From: Candidatus Dactylopiibacterium sp.
GTDB taxonomy: Bacteria; Pseudomonadota; Gammaproteobacteria; Burkholderiales; Rhodocyclaceae
Direction of reading: 5' to 3'
NCBI GenBank assembly: GCA_031119555.1
Contig: JAVHXQ010000024.1
Span: 1-51,737, forward strand
Length of the DNA stretch: 51,737 nt
Positions 1 through 8,239 of this stretch are shown piece by piece. Made by a program: the position numbers and the translations under genes. Position 1 is the stretch's first letter; every line of letters begins with the position of its first letter. The notes beneath the pieces were generated by a model. That model did not search any database, was not told where the DNA came from, and saw only the letters and a program-made list of their open reading frames with translations.

Positions 1-50
1 CCCTGGCACTGTGGGACCGGATGCTCGCCTCGCTCAAGCTGAGGCAATGA
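1..50 (+). CDS. 3' end of a Tli4-like T6SS immunity protein (partial)
   Basis: Only the last 15 codons are in the window (frame beginning at base 3), reading LALWDRMLASLKLRQ then TGA at 48-50. This tail lines up without gaps with the C-terminus of the next gene (MALWEAAISSFKFRK), with the Ala-Leu-Trp at the same distance from the stop. I therefore infer a paralogous immunity gene immediately upstream. Its stop overlaps the next gene's ATG as ATGA, implying translational coupling. The rest of the gene is outside the window, so the family call depends wholly on the neighbour. Confidence 0.6.
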   Translation, partial: LALWDRMLASLKLRQ

Positions 51-1153
51 GCATGTCGATGATCCAGAAAGCAGCAGGAGTAATCCTTTCAAGCCTGATG
101 GCTTTTTCGCACGCGCAACAAACTCCCCCCGTCGCACAGACTGCGTGTGCGGGACGCTTCCAGATCGATCTTCCACCACGAAGCATTGTGGTCAGTGAAC
201 GTTCGGAGTTTGGTTATGCGGGGATGAATGACGCTTTGTTGAGCAGCAGGCCCAGTAGCAAGGAGAATTTTCTTGCTGGAGTAGAGAGAATTGAAAAATC
301 CATGGAGAAAGAAAAATTCAATGGATTTGAGAGTTCTCTCATGGGTGTGTATCCCATACGCGAGGGGAAGGTTCTGATGCATTGGGTTACAAAGGAACGG
401 AGTTTCTCATCAAGGGATACCCTTCGCGTTATTACAAACTTCTGGCGGAATGGGCGTTGGTTTAATTTTGATGGCGAGTTCGAGGGGTGGCGTCCGGAGA
501 GTACGCCTGAGCCTGATCGCTCGGTTCTCAAGAATGTGGCCGATGAGGTGGCGGCTATCGTTGATAATTTCGAGTTTCTTTCCTGGAAAGATTTTCCGCC
601 TGAAAACTATGATCTGTATGAAAGCATATTTCCATATCTGAGGAGTTACGATCATGTTTCTCCTTTTTTTGAGACCATGCCGGGCCCAGGGTTTTGTGCG
701 GGGGGTGGGTATGTCCGGAATCTGAAGGGGCGCGGCGAGAAATCGTGGGTTTCCTTTGTTGATATGGATCACGTGGATGTGCGTTTTAGCGTCATAACCG
801 AGGCGGGTTCCGCTGCGCAGATTGGCGGTTTCAAATTTCCGAAGACTTCGGATAGTTGCAAGAGAAATGATCCTGATTATTTGTGCAGTTTCGAGGTTTT
901 GCGCAGGGGGAGGCGAACTGTCGATGGGATGAGCGGTGATGAGCTGTTTTATATCGAGCCGGGCGATGTCCGTGGTGAATTCCTGCATCGGTTTGTCTGG
1001 ATATATGCTGGCGTGCCTGGAGACGTACTTCGCCCTGCCGTGATGATCCAGATGAATACTGGCGCCCTGAAATACGCCAGGCCATCCGTTTCCAACAAAG
1101 AGGCGATGGCGCTGTGGGAAGCGGCCATCAGTTCATTCAAATTTCGGAAATGA
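47..1153 (+). CDS. Tli4-family T6SS immunity protein
   Basis: Likely a periplasmic immunity protein that neutralises a co-encoded type VI lipase-type effector. From the chosen ATG the protein has 368 residues with a Sec-type signal (MSMSMIQKAAGVILSSLMAFSHAQ region) followed by CAGRFQIDLP, the Cys-x-Gly-Arg...Ile-Asp-Leu-Pro opening typical of Tli4 proteins; the fold then continues to an ALW...SF.F tail. Start choice: ATG at 47 overlaps the previous stop by ATGA; ATGs at 53 and 59 are also possible and better spaced from GAGG at 41-44. Base composition is clearly less GC-rich than the tss genes that follow, as expected for exchanged effector/immunity cargo. The cognate effector is not in the window. 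Family assignment is from remembered family features, not from a search. Confidence 0.65.
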   Translation: MSMSMIQKAAGVILSSLMAFSHAQQTPPVAQTACAGRFQIDLPPRSIVVSERSEFGYAGMNDALLSSRPSSKENFLAGVERIEKSMEKEKFNGFESSLMGVYPIREGKVLMHWVTKERSFSSRDTLRVITNFWRNGRWFNFDGEFEGWRPESTPEPDRSVLKNVADEVAAIVDNFEFLSWKDFPPENYDLYESIFPYLRSYDHVSPFFETMPGPGFCAGGGYVRNLKGRGEKSWVSFVDMDHVDVRFSVITEAGSAAQIGGFKFPKTSDSCKRNDPDYLCSFEVLRRGRRTVDGMSGDELFYIEPGDVRGEFLHRFVWIYAGVPGDVLRPAVMIQMNTGALKYARPSVSNKEAMALWEAAISSFKFRK

Positions 1154-1223
1154 ACTTTGCTCCGCAGTACACGGGTCTCCGGTCCGGAGAGCCGTTCGAA
1201 TATCTGCGGAAAGGGGGTATGGA

Positions 1224-1487
1224 ATGCGGGATGTGGTTCTGGTTGGAGACATGACGACGCATGGCGGCCAGGTTCTCACCGGCTCGGGCCGGATGAGAAT
1301 CAATGGCAAGGGGGTGGTGCGCAAGGGGGATCGGGTGTCGTGCCCGCGAGATGGGCACGAGGACTGCACTGTGATTGAGGGCGATGAGGGCCTGACCGAC
1401 CAGGGGGTGCCGATCGCCCTTCACGGGCATCGCTGTTCGTGCGGTTGCACATTGATCGCATCCGGCCACCACGTGGGCAGATCGTGA
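1224..1487 (+). CDS. PAAR-domain T6SS spike-tip protein
   Basis: 87 residues. The sequence opens MRDVVLVGDMTTHGGQVLTG and has the PAAR pattern of Gly-Asp-x-x-x-x-Gly-Gly, then GKGVVRKGDRVSCPRDGHEDC, and a C-terminal His/Cys cluster (GHRCSCGCTLIASGH) that would hold the zinc at the tip of the cone. PAAR proteins cap the VgrG trimer and carry or recruit effectors. This one is only the domain, with no C-terminal toxin extension. The start is supported by a strong AAAGGGGG ribosome-binding site just upstream. The stop overlaps the next gene's ATG by one base (TGATG). Position between immunity genes and tssM fits a T6SS cargo slot. Confidence 0.85.
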   Translation: MRDVVLVGDMTTHGGQVLTGSGRMRINGKGVVRKGDRVSCPRDGHEDCTVIEGDEGLTDQGVPIALHGHRCSCGCTLIASGHHVGRS

Positions 1488-2731
1488 TGCCCGTGGATCT
1501 GACAGGGTTTCCTGCCCCGCGTGAATGTACGGACAAAGCCCCGTCGGTGGTCGTCTGGCTGTCGCTGCTGCTGCTGTTCATGCTAGGCGGGACACTCATC
1601 GCGGTGCTTGTCTGGCCTCGTGACGGTGCCACACACGGTGGCTGGTTCTGGGCCTGCGCTCTGGTGCTGCCTATGGGGCTGTGGAGTTGCGCACTCGGCG
1701 TCCGGCTTGGGAAATACCTGCAGGCCAGGGCAGATACCGATGCCGTGAATGCCGCGCTTGCCGAACGGCGCGATGAGTTCATCTGTCGCGGGCAACGGCC
1801 GGCATTTGTTCACGCATCGAGTTGCACGGGGCAGTGGGGCGGGTCATTCCTTCCGCTTGTCATGGGGCGGAACCGGGGTGATCAGGAGACCGGCCCGAAA
1901 TCTCTGGTCCGGCCAGAAGACGCTGCGGACGAAGCAAGGCTGGCGCTTGCGTGTGAAGCAGCGTTGCGCCCCATGCTGCCCGATCTGCAACGTGGGACGG
2001 CGCAGGGGCAGCTGGTGGTCTGGTTGCTGGTTGATTTTCCGGGCCTCGACGAGATGGCGGAAAGGAATGCGTGGGATGCCACGTGGCAGAAGCTGGAACT
2101 GCCGGGGCAGCCGTCGGTCGCGGCCGTTGAGAGGGTACCTCCCTCTGCCGGGCTGGCCTGGCTGGAGGCCTGGCTGGATGACGATGACGTCGATAGAAGC
2201 AGGGCATTGCATCTGCTGGTGGTGGTGCGATTGGGACATGCATATGCCGCCACGCACTCTGAATGGACGGGCGCGTTTCTGCTTGGCCGCACTCTCCATC
2301 AAAGGGGCGAGGGGACGGGGGCGGTTCGTATCCACCGCCCCGTGACGGGCCCGGTCGCCAGTCTGGGACAGACCCTGACAACCGCGCAGGAGTGGGCATG
2401 CTGCCGGCCTGAGGACCTGCACTGGATGTGGTACTGCGGCGATGGCTCGGGCCATTCAGAGGCGCTTGCCGAGCTGGACGGACAGGGCCGCCGGTTTGCG
2501 GTCGACCAGGGGGAAGGGGAGGTCGTGCTCGAGCGCTTTGTCTCCCCCTGTAGCGCTGCTTCGGTGTGGATGCTGATTGCGTTTGCGGTGGAGAGGGCGG
2601 CGCAAGCCAATGGAGCGCAACTGGTTTGTGCAGGTAGCGCGGGGTGGTGCAGTGCGGCGCTTGTCGTGTCCACCGGAGCGCCGGGAGCGCCTGATGTGGC
2701 GGAGGCGCCGCAGTCTGCCTCCGGAGTCTGA
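1487..2731 (+). CDS. T6SS-linked membrane protein of unknown function
   Basis: 414 residues from the ATG that overlaps the PAAR stop (TGATG); longer GTG-started versions lack this coupling. Two hydrophobic segments near residues 20-42 and 50-70 (VVVWLSLLLLFMLGG; ACALVLPMGLWSCALGVRL) are followed by a roughly 340-residue soluble part rich in Trp, Gly and Asp, with no motif I can name. It sits 48 bp before tssM, so it probably belongs to the same transcript. A role tied to the TssJLM envelope complex, or as an unusual cargo-handling factor, is only inference from position. I do not recognise the family. Confidence 0.6.
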   Translation: MPVDLTGFPAPRECTDKAPSVVVWLSLLLLFMLGGTLIAVLVWPRDGATHGGWFWACALVLPMGLWSCALGVRLGKYLQARADTDAVNAALAERRDEFICRGQRPAFVHASSCTGQWGGSFLPLVMGRNRGDQETGPKSLVRPEDAADEARLALACEAALRPMLPDLQRGTAQGQLVVWLLVDFPGLDEMAERNAWDATWQKLELPGQPSVAAVERVPPSAGLAWLEAWLDDDDVDRSRALHLLVVVRLGHAYAATHSEWTGAFLLGRTLHQRGEGTGAVRIHRPVTGPVASLGQTLTTAQEWACCRPEDLHWMWYCGDGSGHSEALAELDGQGRRFAVDQGEGEVVLERFVSPCSAASVWMLIAFAVERAAQANGAQLVCAGSAGWCSAALVVSTGAPGAPDVAEAPQSASGV

Positions 2732-2779
2732 CGCCACTCCGATGACTTTTGCGAATGCGGTTACAGGAGCAAGACTGTC

Positions 2780-5700
2780 GTGACCATCAATGCCCAGGCG
2801 TTACTCACCCGCTTCTTTGTGCTGGTCGTTGTCCTTGCGATCTGCAGTGTGTTCGTTTATCTCAAGGGAGACGTACTCGGGCTCGACCACATGCAATCAA
2901 GGATGTGGTTCATCGTGGCGATCTGCGCGAGCGGATTACTGATTTCGTTTGCTTTCGCCACCCGGCGGGATCGCGTTGTGAAGGCAACACAATCTTCTCT
3001 CGACAGGCTTGGGTGGCGGATCGATGTTCCATCCGCTCCATCCGCTGCACCCACAGCGATCACCCATCTGCATCGTCATCTCCAGCACCGCCACACCTGG
3101 CTCGAGCGGCGTCGCCTGCCGTGGCTGCTGGTGCTGGGGGACGAGGCGGGATTGGCGCGACAGTTTCCGGGGCTGGTGGCCCAGGGGTGGCTGCTGACCG
3201 CGCAGGCGGTGCTGGTCTGGGCGGGGGAGGGGGCGGTTGCGCCGGCGTCGGGGTGGTCGGCGTTGCGTGGGCGCTGGCGTCGCCCGGCCGATGGCATCGT
3301 GCTGGTCAGCGATGGCGCCACCTCGCACGGCGCCGGGCTGGCCCGGCTGACGCAGGCCTGCGGGTACGCGCTGCCCGTGCAGGTGCTGCTCGTGCCCGCG
3401 CTGCCGGGTGAGCGCGCGGCGCAGGCCGGGCCGGTACAGGTGAGTTTTCGTGGCGGGGTTCGCGCTGGCGCCGGGGCGTTGCGCGGCCTGCTCGCGGAAC
3501 TGGTCGCGCCGCTGGCCGCTTCGGGGGTGGCGGCGATGATGCAGACCCGCCCGGCATACTTCGACGCCGTGCTGTCGCAGTGGATCGAGCTGCGCGCGGA
3601 GCACATCGTCCGCTGGGCCGACCAGTTGTGCGCCCACCTGCACCGCCGCCAGACGCTCGTGGGCATCGCGTTCGCGCCCGCGTCTGGCGTGGCCGGGGTT
3701 CAGGGCGAGGGCTCCGGCCCGGGAGCGGGGCGGGGCGCGGTGGACGAGCAGGCGGGCGCGGGGGACGCGTATCGCATCAACGGCCTGTTCGAGCTTCCCC
3801 GTGCCGCCGCCCTGGCGGCCGACGACAGCGCCCGTGCGCTGGAGGGGGCGGAGGGTGACGCATTGCCCGGCGCGGCGGGCGCCGCTCCCGGGCGCGCCAC
3901 CTCCCCCGCGCTGGCGGCCCCGGCCGACCAGCGGAACGCGCCCCTTGCATCCCCCGCCGGCTTGCCGCACGTTTGGCTGCGGGCCCTGCGCCGCGCGCGC
4001 GCGGGCAAGCTGCGCTGGACACGCACCGACCGTGTCTGCGCCGTGCTCACCGTGGGCGTGTTCGGCGCGGCGCTGTGTCTGGCGGTGTCCTACCACGTCA
4101 ATCGCGCGCGCACCGAGCAGCTGCGCGGCGTGCTCGCCGCGCAAGGGGCGGCGACTTCCGCGCAGCAGGCTTTCGCGGCGCTGGGCGGGCTGCAGGACGC
4201 CATCGCCCGCCTCGAGCACGAAGCCAGCCACGGCGCGCCGTGGCGCGCCCGCTTCGGTCTGGACCAGGGCCCGGCCCTGCGCGAGGCCGCGTGGCCCGTG
4301 TATGAGCAGGCCGTGGGGCACTGGCTCATCGCGCGTGCGCACGCCCTGCTGAGCGCGCAACTGCATGCCCTCAACACCCTGCCGCTGGACGGCACTTCCG
4401 CCGGCGGAGAGGCTCCCGCTGATGTCGACCCGGGGCAGGCCGGTTACGACACCCTCAAGGCGTGGCTGATGCTTGCGCGGCCCGCGCGTGCCCGGGAGGG
4501 GGCGCAGGCCGACTTTCTCGGCACCCGCCTGACACAGGCCGGCGAGCAGCTCTGGCCGCAGGTGCCCCAGGGGCACATCCGCCCGGTGGCGCAGTTCTAT
4601 GCGCACCACCTGGCCGCCCGCCCGCACTGGGCGCAGCCTGCGGACGAAGATACGCTGTTCGCCGCGCGCCAGACCCTGGCCGGGCTGATCGACCTCCAGC
4701 AAGCCGAAGACACCCTGTACGCCCAGTTGCTGGCCGATGCTCGCGGCCGTTATGCCGACCTCACGCTGAGCGCGCTGCTGGGCGGGCGTGATGCGCGTGC
4801 CCTGTGGCAGGGGCCCGAGCGCTTGCCCGGCGTCTTCACGCGGCAAGCCTACGAAGGCTACGTGCGTGAAGCCATCGTGCAGCGTGCACGGCAGACGGCG
4901 AGCCACGGCGACTGGGTGCTGGGGGATGCGCCCGAGGCCACGGCGCAGGCCGCCGCGCAGGCCACGCGGCAGATGCAGCAACGGCTCACGCAGCGCTATT
5001 TCACCGATTTCGCGCATGCCTGGCAGCGGTACCTGAACCGGCTTGCCTGGGTGCCGGAGCGCACGCTTGCAGGGGCGGCCGAGCAGTTGCGCCTGTATGC
5101 CGATGCCCAGCAAAGCCCGCTGACGGCGCTGATGCGCACGCTGGTGTGGCAGTCGCAGACGGGCGCGGCCGAGCGCACGCTGGCCGGGGTCCTGCAAGAG
5201 AAAGCGCGTGCGCTGCTGGGCCGTCTGGAGGTGCCCGGCGCGGCGGGCGCGTCCGATGCGGCGGGGAGTGCTGCGCCCGGAGGCAACGGCGGGCGGGTAA
5301 ACGGCGGCGGGCCAGCCTTGGGCCATGGGGAAGATGCCGCCGGGGACGAAGACGATGCACCCGGGGCCGGCCCCGTGAACGCACCGCTGCTCGAAGCCTT
5401 TGCGCCCCTGCTGCGCCTGGCCGGGCCGGTGGAGCAGGTCGAGGGCCCCGGCGGCGCGGCAACGGGGGCGGAGGCGGGCAGGGCCGCGACGGGCGAACTG
5501 AGCCTGCTGCGCTATCTGGAACGCGTGAGCGCTTCGCGCCTGAAGCTCGACCAGGTCAATGCGGCCGCCGACCCGCCCGCGTTCGCTCGCCAGTTGGCCC
5601 AGGATCTCTACCAGGGCCGCGCCAGCGACCTGCTCGACGCACGGGACTACGCCGAGCAGGTCGCGGCCAGCCTGGGCAGCGGCTTCGCGGGCATGGGGCA

Positions 5701-6529
5701 GAACCTCTTTCTGCGGCCGCTCGACCAGAGCTGGCGCATGCTCATGCAGCCAGCCGCCGCGAATCTGGACACGCTCTGGCAAGCCAGCGTGCTGGCGCCC
5801 TGGAACGATGCCTTTGGCGGGCGTTACCCCTTCGATCCCGCCGAGGCGGACGCGAGCCTCGCCGAACTTGCGCGCTTCCTGGGGCCGCAGGGGCTCATCC
5901 ACCGGTTCGTGCGCACGCAGCTCGCGGGGCTGCTGGAGCAGCAGGGCGATCAATGGGTGCCCAACCCCGTATACGTGCAGTCGCTGCGCTTCGATCTGGA
6001 TTTTCTCAACGCGCTCAACCGTCTGTCCTGGCTGTCGGCGCGTCTCTACGCGGAAGGGGATGCGCGCACGCGCTTTGAACTCATGTCTCTGGGCAATCCG
6101 CAACTGACCGAGAGCGAACTCCTCATCGACGGCCAGCGCCTGCACGACTTCAACCAGAAACCGCGCTGGGAGCGCTTCGTATGGCCGGGAGCCCCCGAAG
6201 CGGCGCGCGCGAGCCTGAGCTGGAGCACGCTGGCCACCGGGTTGCGCCAGCAGGACGGTTTCGAGGGGCCCTGGGCGATGTTGCGCCTGCTCGCCCAGGC
6301 ACACGCCGAGCCGGTGGACCGCAGCCAGTGGCGCCTGACCTGGACGCTGGCCGATGGCCAGACCCTGCGCTACGCGTTGCGCACGCAGGTCGGCGCCGGG
6401 CCGCTCGACCTGCGCCAGCTCGTGGGTCTGAGGCTGCCCGCGCGCGTGTTCGCGCCCACGCGCGGGCCGGCCTTGCCCGCGTCCCTTGCCGTGCCTCCGG
6501 GGGCCAGTGCCCCGGCACCCGCGGCATGA
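2780..6529 (+). CDS. tssM: Type VI secretion membrane-complex protein TssM (IcmF)
   Basis: TssM spans the inner membrane and periplasm and, with TssJ and TssL, forms the channel-like anchor of the T6SS. The 1249-residue protein has TM segments near residues 10-27 and 45-61, a cytoplasmic domain, a third TM near 417-437 (VCAVLTVGVFGAALCLAVSY) and a long periplasmic C-terminal half, the standard layout and length. The place where other TssM proteins carry a Walker A loop reads WLLVLGDEAGLARQFPG: the Gly-Lys-Thr is absent, so NTP binding there is unlikely. Two Gly/Ala/Asp-rich low-complexity stretches interrupt it (about residues 310-330 and 820-870). The GTG start has AGGAG about 10 bases upstream; no better in-frame start exists nearby. 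A 1217-codon antisense ORF is a GC-skew shadow. Confidence 0.93.
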   Translation: MTINAQALLTRFFVLVVVLAICSVFVYLKGDVLGLDHMQSRMWFIVAICASGLLISFAFATRRDRVVKATQSSLDRLGWRIDVPSAPSAAPTAITHLHRHLQHRHTWLERRRLPWLLVLGDEAGLARQFPGLVAQGWLLTAQAVLVWAGEGAVAPASGWSALRGRWRRPADGIVLVSDGATSHGAGLARLTQACGYALPVQVLLVPALPGERAAQAGPVQVSFRGGVRAGAGALRGLLAELVAPLAASGVAAMMQTRPAYFDAVLSQWIELRAEHIVRWADQLCAHLHRRQTLVGIAFAPASGVAGVQGEGSGPGAGRGAVDEQAGAGDAYRINGLFELPRAAALAADDSARALEGAEGDALPGAAGAAPGRATSPALAAPADQRNAPLASPAGLPHVWLRALRRARAGKLRWTRTDRVCAVLTVGVFGAALCLAVSYHVNRARTEQLRGVLAAQGAATSAQQAFAALGGLQDAIARLEHEASHGAPWRARFGLDQGPALREAAWPVYEQAVGHWLIARAHALLSAQLHALNTLPLDGTSAGGEAPADVDPGQAGYDTLKAWLMLARPARAREGAQADFLGTRLTQAGEQLWPQVPQGHIRPVAQFYAHHLAARPHWAQPADEDTLFAARQTLAGLIDLQQAEDTLYAQLLADARGRYADLTLSALLGGRDARALWQGPERLPGVFTRQAYEGYVREAIVQRARQTASHGDWVLGDAPEATAQAAAQATRQMQQRLTQRYFTDFAHAWQRYLNRLAWVPERTLAGAAEQLRLYADAQQSPLTALMRTLVWQSQTGAAERTLAGVLQEKARALLGRLEVPGAAGASDAAGSAAPGGNGGRVNGGGPALGHGEDAAGDEDDAPGAGPVNAPLLEAFAPLLRLAGPVEQVEGPGGAATGAEAGRAATGELSLLRYLERVSASRLKLDQVNAAADPPAFARQLAQDLYQGRASDLLDARDYAEQVAASLGSGFAGMGQNLFLRPLDQSWRMLMQPAAANLDTLWQASVLAPWNDAFGGRYPFDPAEADASLAELARFLGPQGLIHRFVRTQLAGLLEQQGDQWVPNPVYVQSLRFDLDFLNALNRLSWLSARLYAEGDARTRFELMSLGNPQLTESELLIDGQRLHDFNQKPRWERFVWPGAPEAARASLSWSTLATGLRQQDGFEGPWAMLRLLAQAHAEPVDRSQWRLTWTLADGQTLRYALRTQVGAGPLDLRQLVGLRLPARVFAPTRGPALPASLAVPPGASAPAPAA

Positions 6530-6587
6530 ATCCGGCATCTCTCCCCGCCGCGCGCCGCGCGCGCCCCTGACTGGAGCCGAGCACGCC

Positions 6588-8174
6588 ATGTCGCTTTCCG
6601 CCTTCCTGATGAACCTGTTCGGCGCCGGTCAGCCCGAGCGTCTGGCGCGTGAGCGTCTGGCCGCGTGGCAGGCGTGGGTCGCGCCCGTGCCCGGTGCGAG
6701 CCCGGTGGGAACGGACCCTGCCTACGACGACGATTTCCTGGCCTTGCGTGAAGAGCTTTCCAAGCTGGGCGGGCTCGATGACGCGCGCATCCTCGCGACC
6801 AGCGAGCGCTTGCTGCGCGAAGTGTGCAAGGACCTCCGGTGCGCTGCGTACTACGCCTTCGCGCGGCTGCGTACCGACGGCGCGGCGGGCCTGGCGGACG
6901 GGCTGGAGCTGGTGGCGGCGCTCATCGAAGCGTATCCGTCCACGATCCTGCCGCACCGCGCCGAGAGCCGCAAAGCGGCGCTGGAGTGGCTCAACGGCGA
7001 GCGTTTCCAGATGCCGCTGGAAGGTGCCAGCGTGCCACCGGCCGAACTGCGGCGGGCCTGCTCGGCCCTCGCCCTGATCGAACGGCTGACCGCCGCGTGG
7101 GACGAGCCCGCCCGGCCCGTGCTCACGCCCCTGCTGCACCGCTTCGAGGCGCTGGCGAGCGCGGGCGAAGACGGCGCGGCGGTGTCGGCCCCCGCCACGG
7201 GCGGGGTCACGCCGGCTTTCGCGCCGAGTGGGCCCGCCGAGATCGCCTCCCACCGCGATCTGCTGGAACGGGCGCGCGAGATGGCGGCTTTCCTGCGGCG
7301 TCAGCAGGAGGGCTATCTGCCGGCCTGCCGCCTGCTCCGCTGTGTCCGCTGGGACACGGTGGCCGCGCCGCCGCCGCACGACGGGCAGGGCCGCACCCGT
7401 CTCGCCTCGCCACGGCCTGAGCTGCAGCAGCATCTGAGGCGGCTGTTCCTGCAGCAGCAGTGGCACGAACTGCTCGATCGCGTGGAACTGGCCTTCTCGG
7501 AAGGCGCCAATCATTTCTGGCTGGATCTGCAGTGCTACGCGTGGCACGCGCAAGGCCACGCCGGGCCGGGGTTCGCCGCGCATCGCGAAGCCCTGCTGAC
7601 GGACTTCGCGCAGATGCGGTATCGCTTGGGCGGCGTGGAGCGTCTGTGCTTCAGCGATGGCACGCCGTTCTGCGCCGACAGCACGCTGGAATGGATCGCC
7701 CGTCACGCGGTGATACGCGACCTGGAGGCGGGCGAGGAGCTTGTGCCGGTTCCGCTGACGGATGCCGGGGCCGACTGGCTCCAGGTGGAGCGGCAGGCCA
7801 CCGAGCTGGCGACCGGCAGCGGGCTGGAGAGCGCGTTCCAGTGGCTGGCGGCGCTGCCGCCCGTGCCGGGCGAGCATGACCGCTTCATGCGCGCGTTGCT
7901 GATGGCGCGTCTGGCGGAAGGGCGCGGTCGCACCGCCATCGCGCTGCACCTGCTCGAAGCGCTGGACGGTGATGTCGACCGCTACCGCCTTGCGCGATGG
8001 GCGCCCTCGCTGGCTTGGGAGGTGAGGGCCCAGCAGCTGCGCATCCTGCGTCAGCGGGCCTCGCGCAAGGATGTCGACAGGGCCGCGCTGGGGTTGCGCA
8101 TCGAGCGGCTGACGGCCGCGCTGCTGGCGCTCGACCCCGTGCGCGCCCTGACGCTGGCGGCGCCCGACCCCTGA
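6588..8174 (+). CDS. tssA: Type VI secretion protein TssA (ImpA/VasJ type)
   Basis: TssA docks on the membrane complex and baseplate and primes sheath/tube polymerisation. The 528-residue product carries an ImpA_N-like first domain (about residues 10-130, with YYAFARLRTDGAAGLADGL and AYPSTILPHR), a variable middle, and a VasJ-type helical C-terminus (about 400-528). The start is the ATG preceding MSLSAFLMNLFGAG, with TGGAG upstream; a longer frame back to 6486 lies in the tail of tssM and looks artefactual. It follows tssM by 58 bp and precedes tssF by 65 bp in the same direction. Confidence 0.88.
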   Translation: MSLSAFLMNLFGAGQPERLARERLAAWQAWVAPVPGASPVGTDPAYDDDFLALREELSKLGGLDDARILATSERLLREVCKDLRCAAYYAFARLRTDGAAGLADGLELVAALIEAYPSTILPHRAESRKAALEWLNGERFQMPLEGASVPPAELRRACSALALIERLTAAWDEPARPVLTPLLHRFEALASAGEDGAAVSAPATGGVTPAFAPSGPAEIASHRDLLERAREMAAFLRRQQEGYLPACRLLRCVRWDTVAAPPPHDGQGRTRLASPRPELQQHLRRLFLQQQWHELLDRVELAFSEGANHFWLDLQCYAWHAQGHAGPGFAAHREALLTDFAQMRYRLGGVERLCFSDGTPFCADSTLEWIARHAVIRDLEAGEELVPVPLTDAGADWLQVERQATELATGSGLESAFQWLAALPPVPGEHDRFMRALLMARLAEGRGRTAIALHLLEALDGDVDRYRLARWAPSLAWEVRAQQLRILRQRASRKDVDRAALGLRIERLTAALLALDPVRALTLAAPDP

Positions 8175-8239
8175 GCGCCGCACCGCTGCCGGCGGCAAGC
8201 CCGCCGGCGATCTGTTCGACAACGAAACGGACCCTGTTC

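Noticed and set aside
2936-6589. A 1217-codon minus-strand open frame opposite tssM
   Set aside because: Its product is Arg/Gly/Pro/Gln-rich with no family features; it is the usual antisense shadow in very GC-rich genes.
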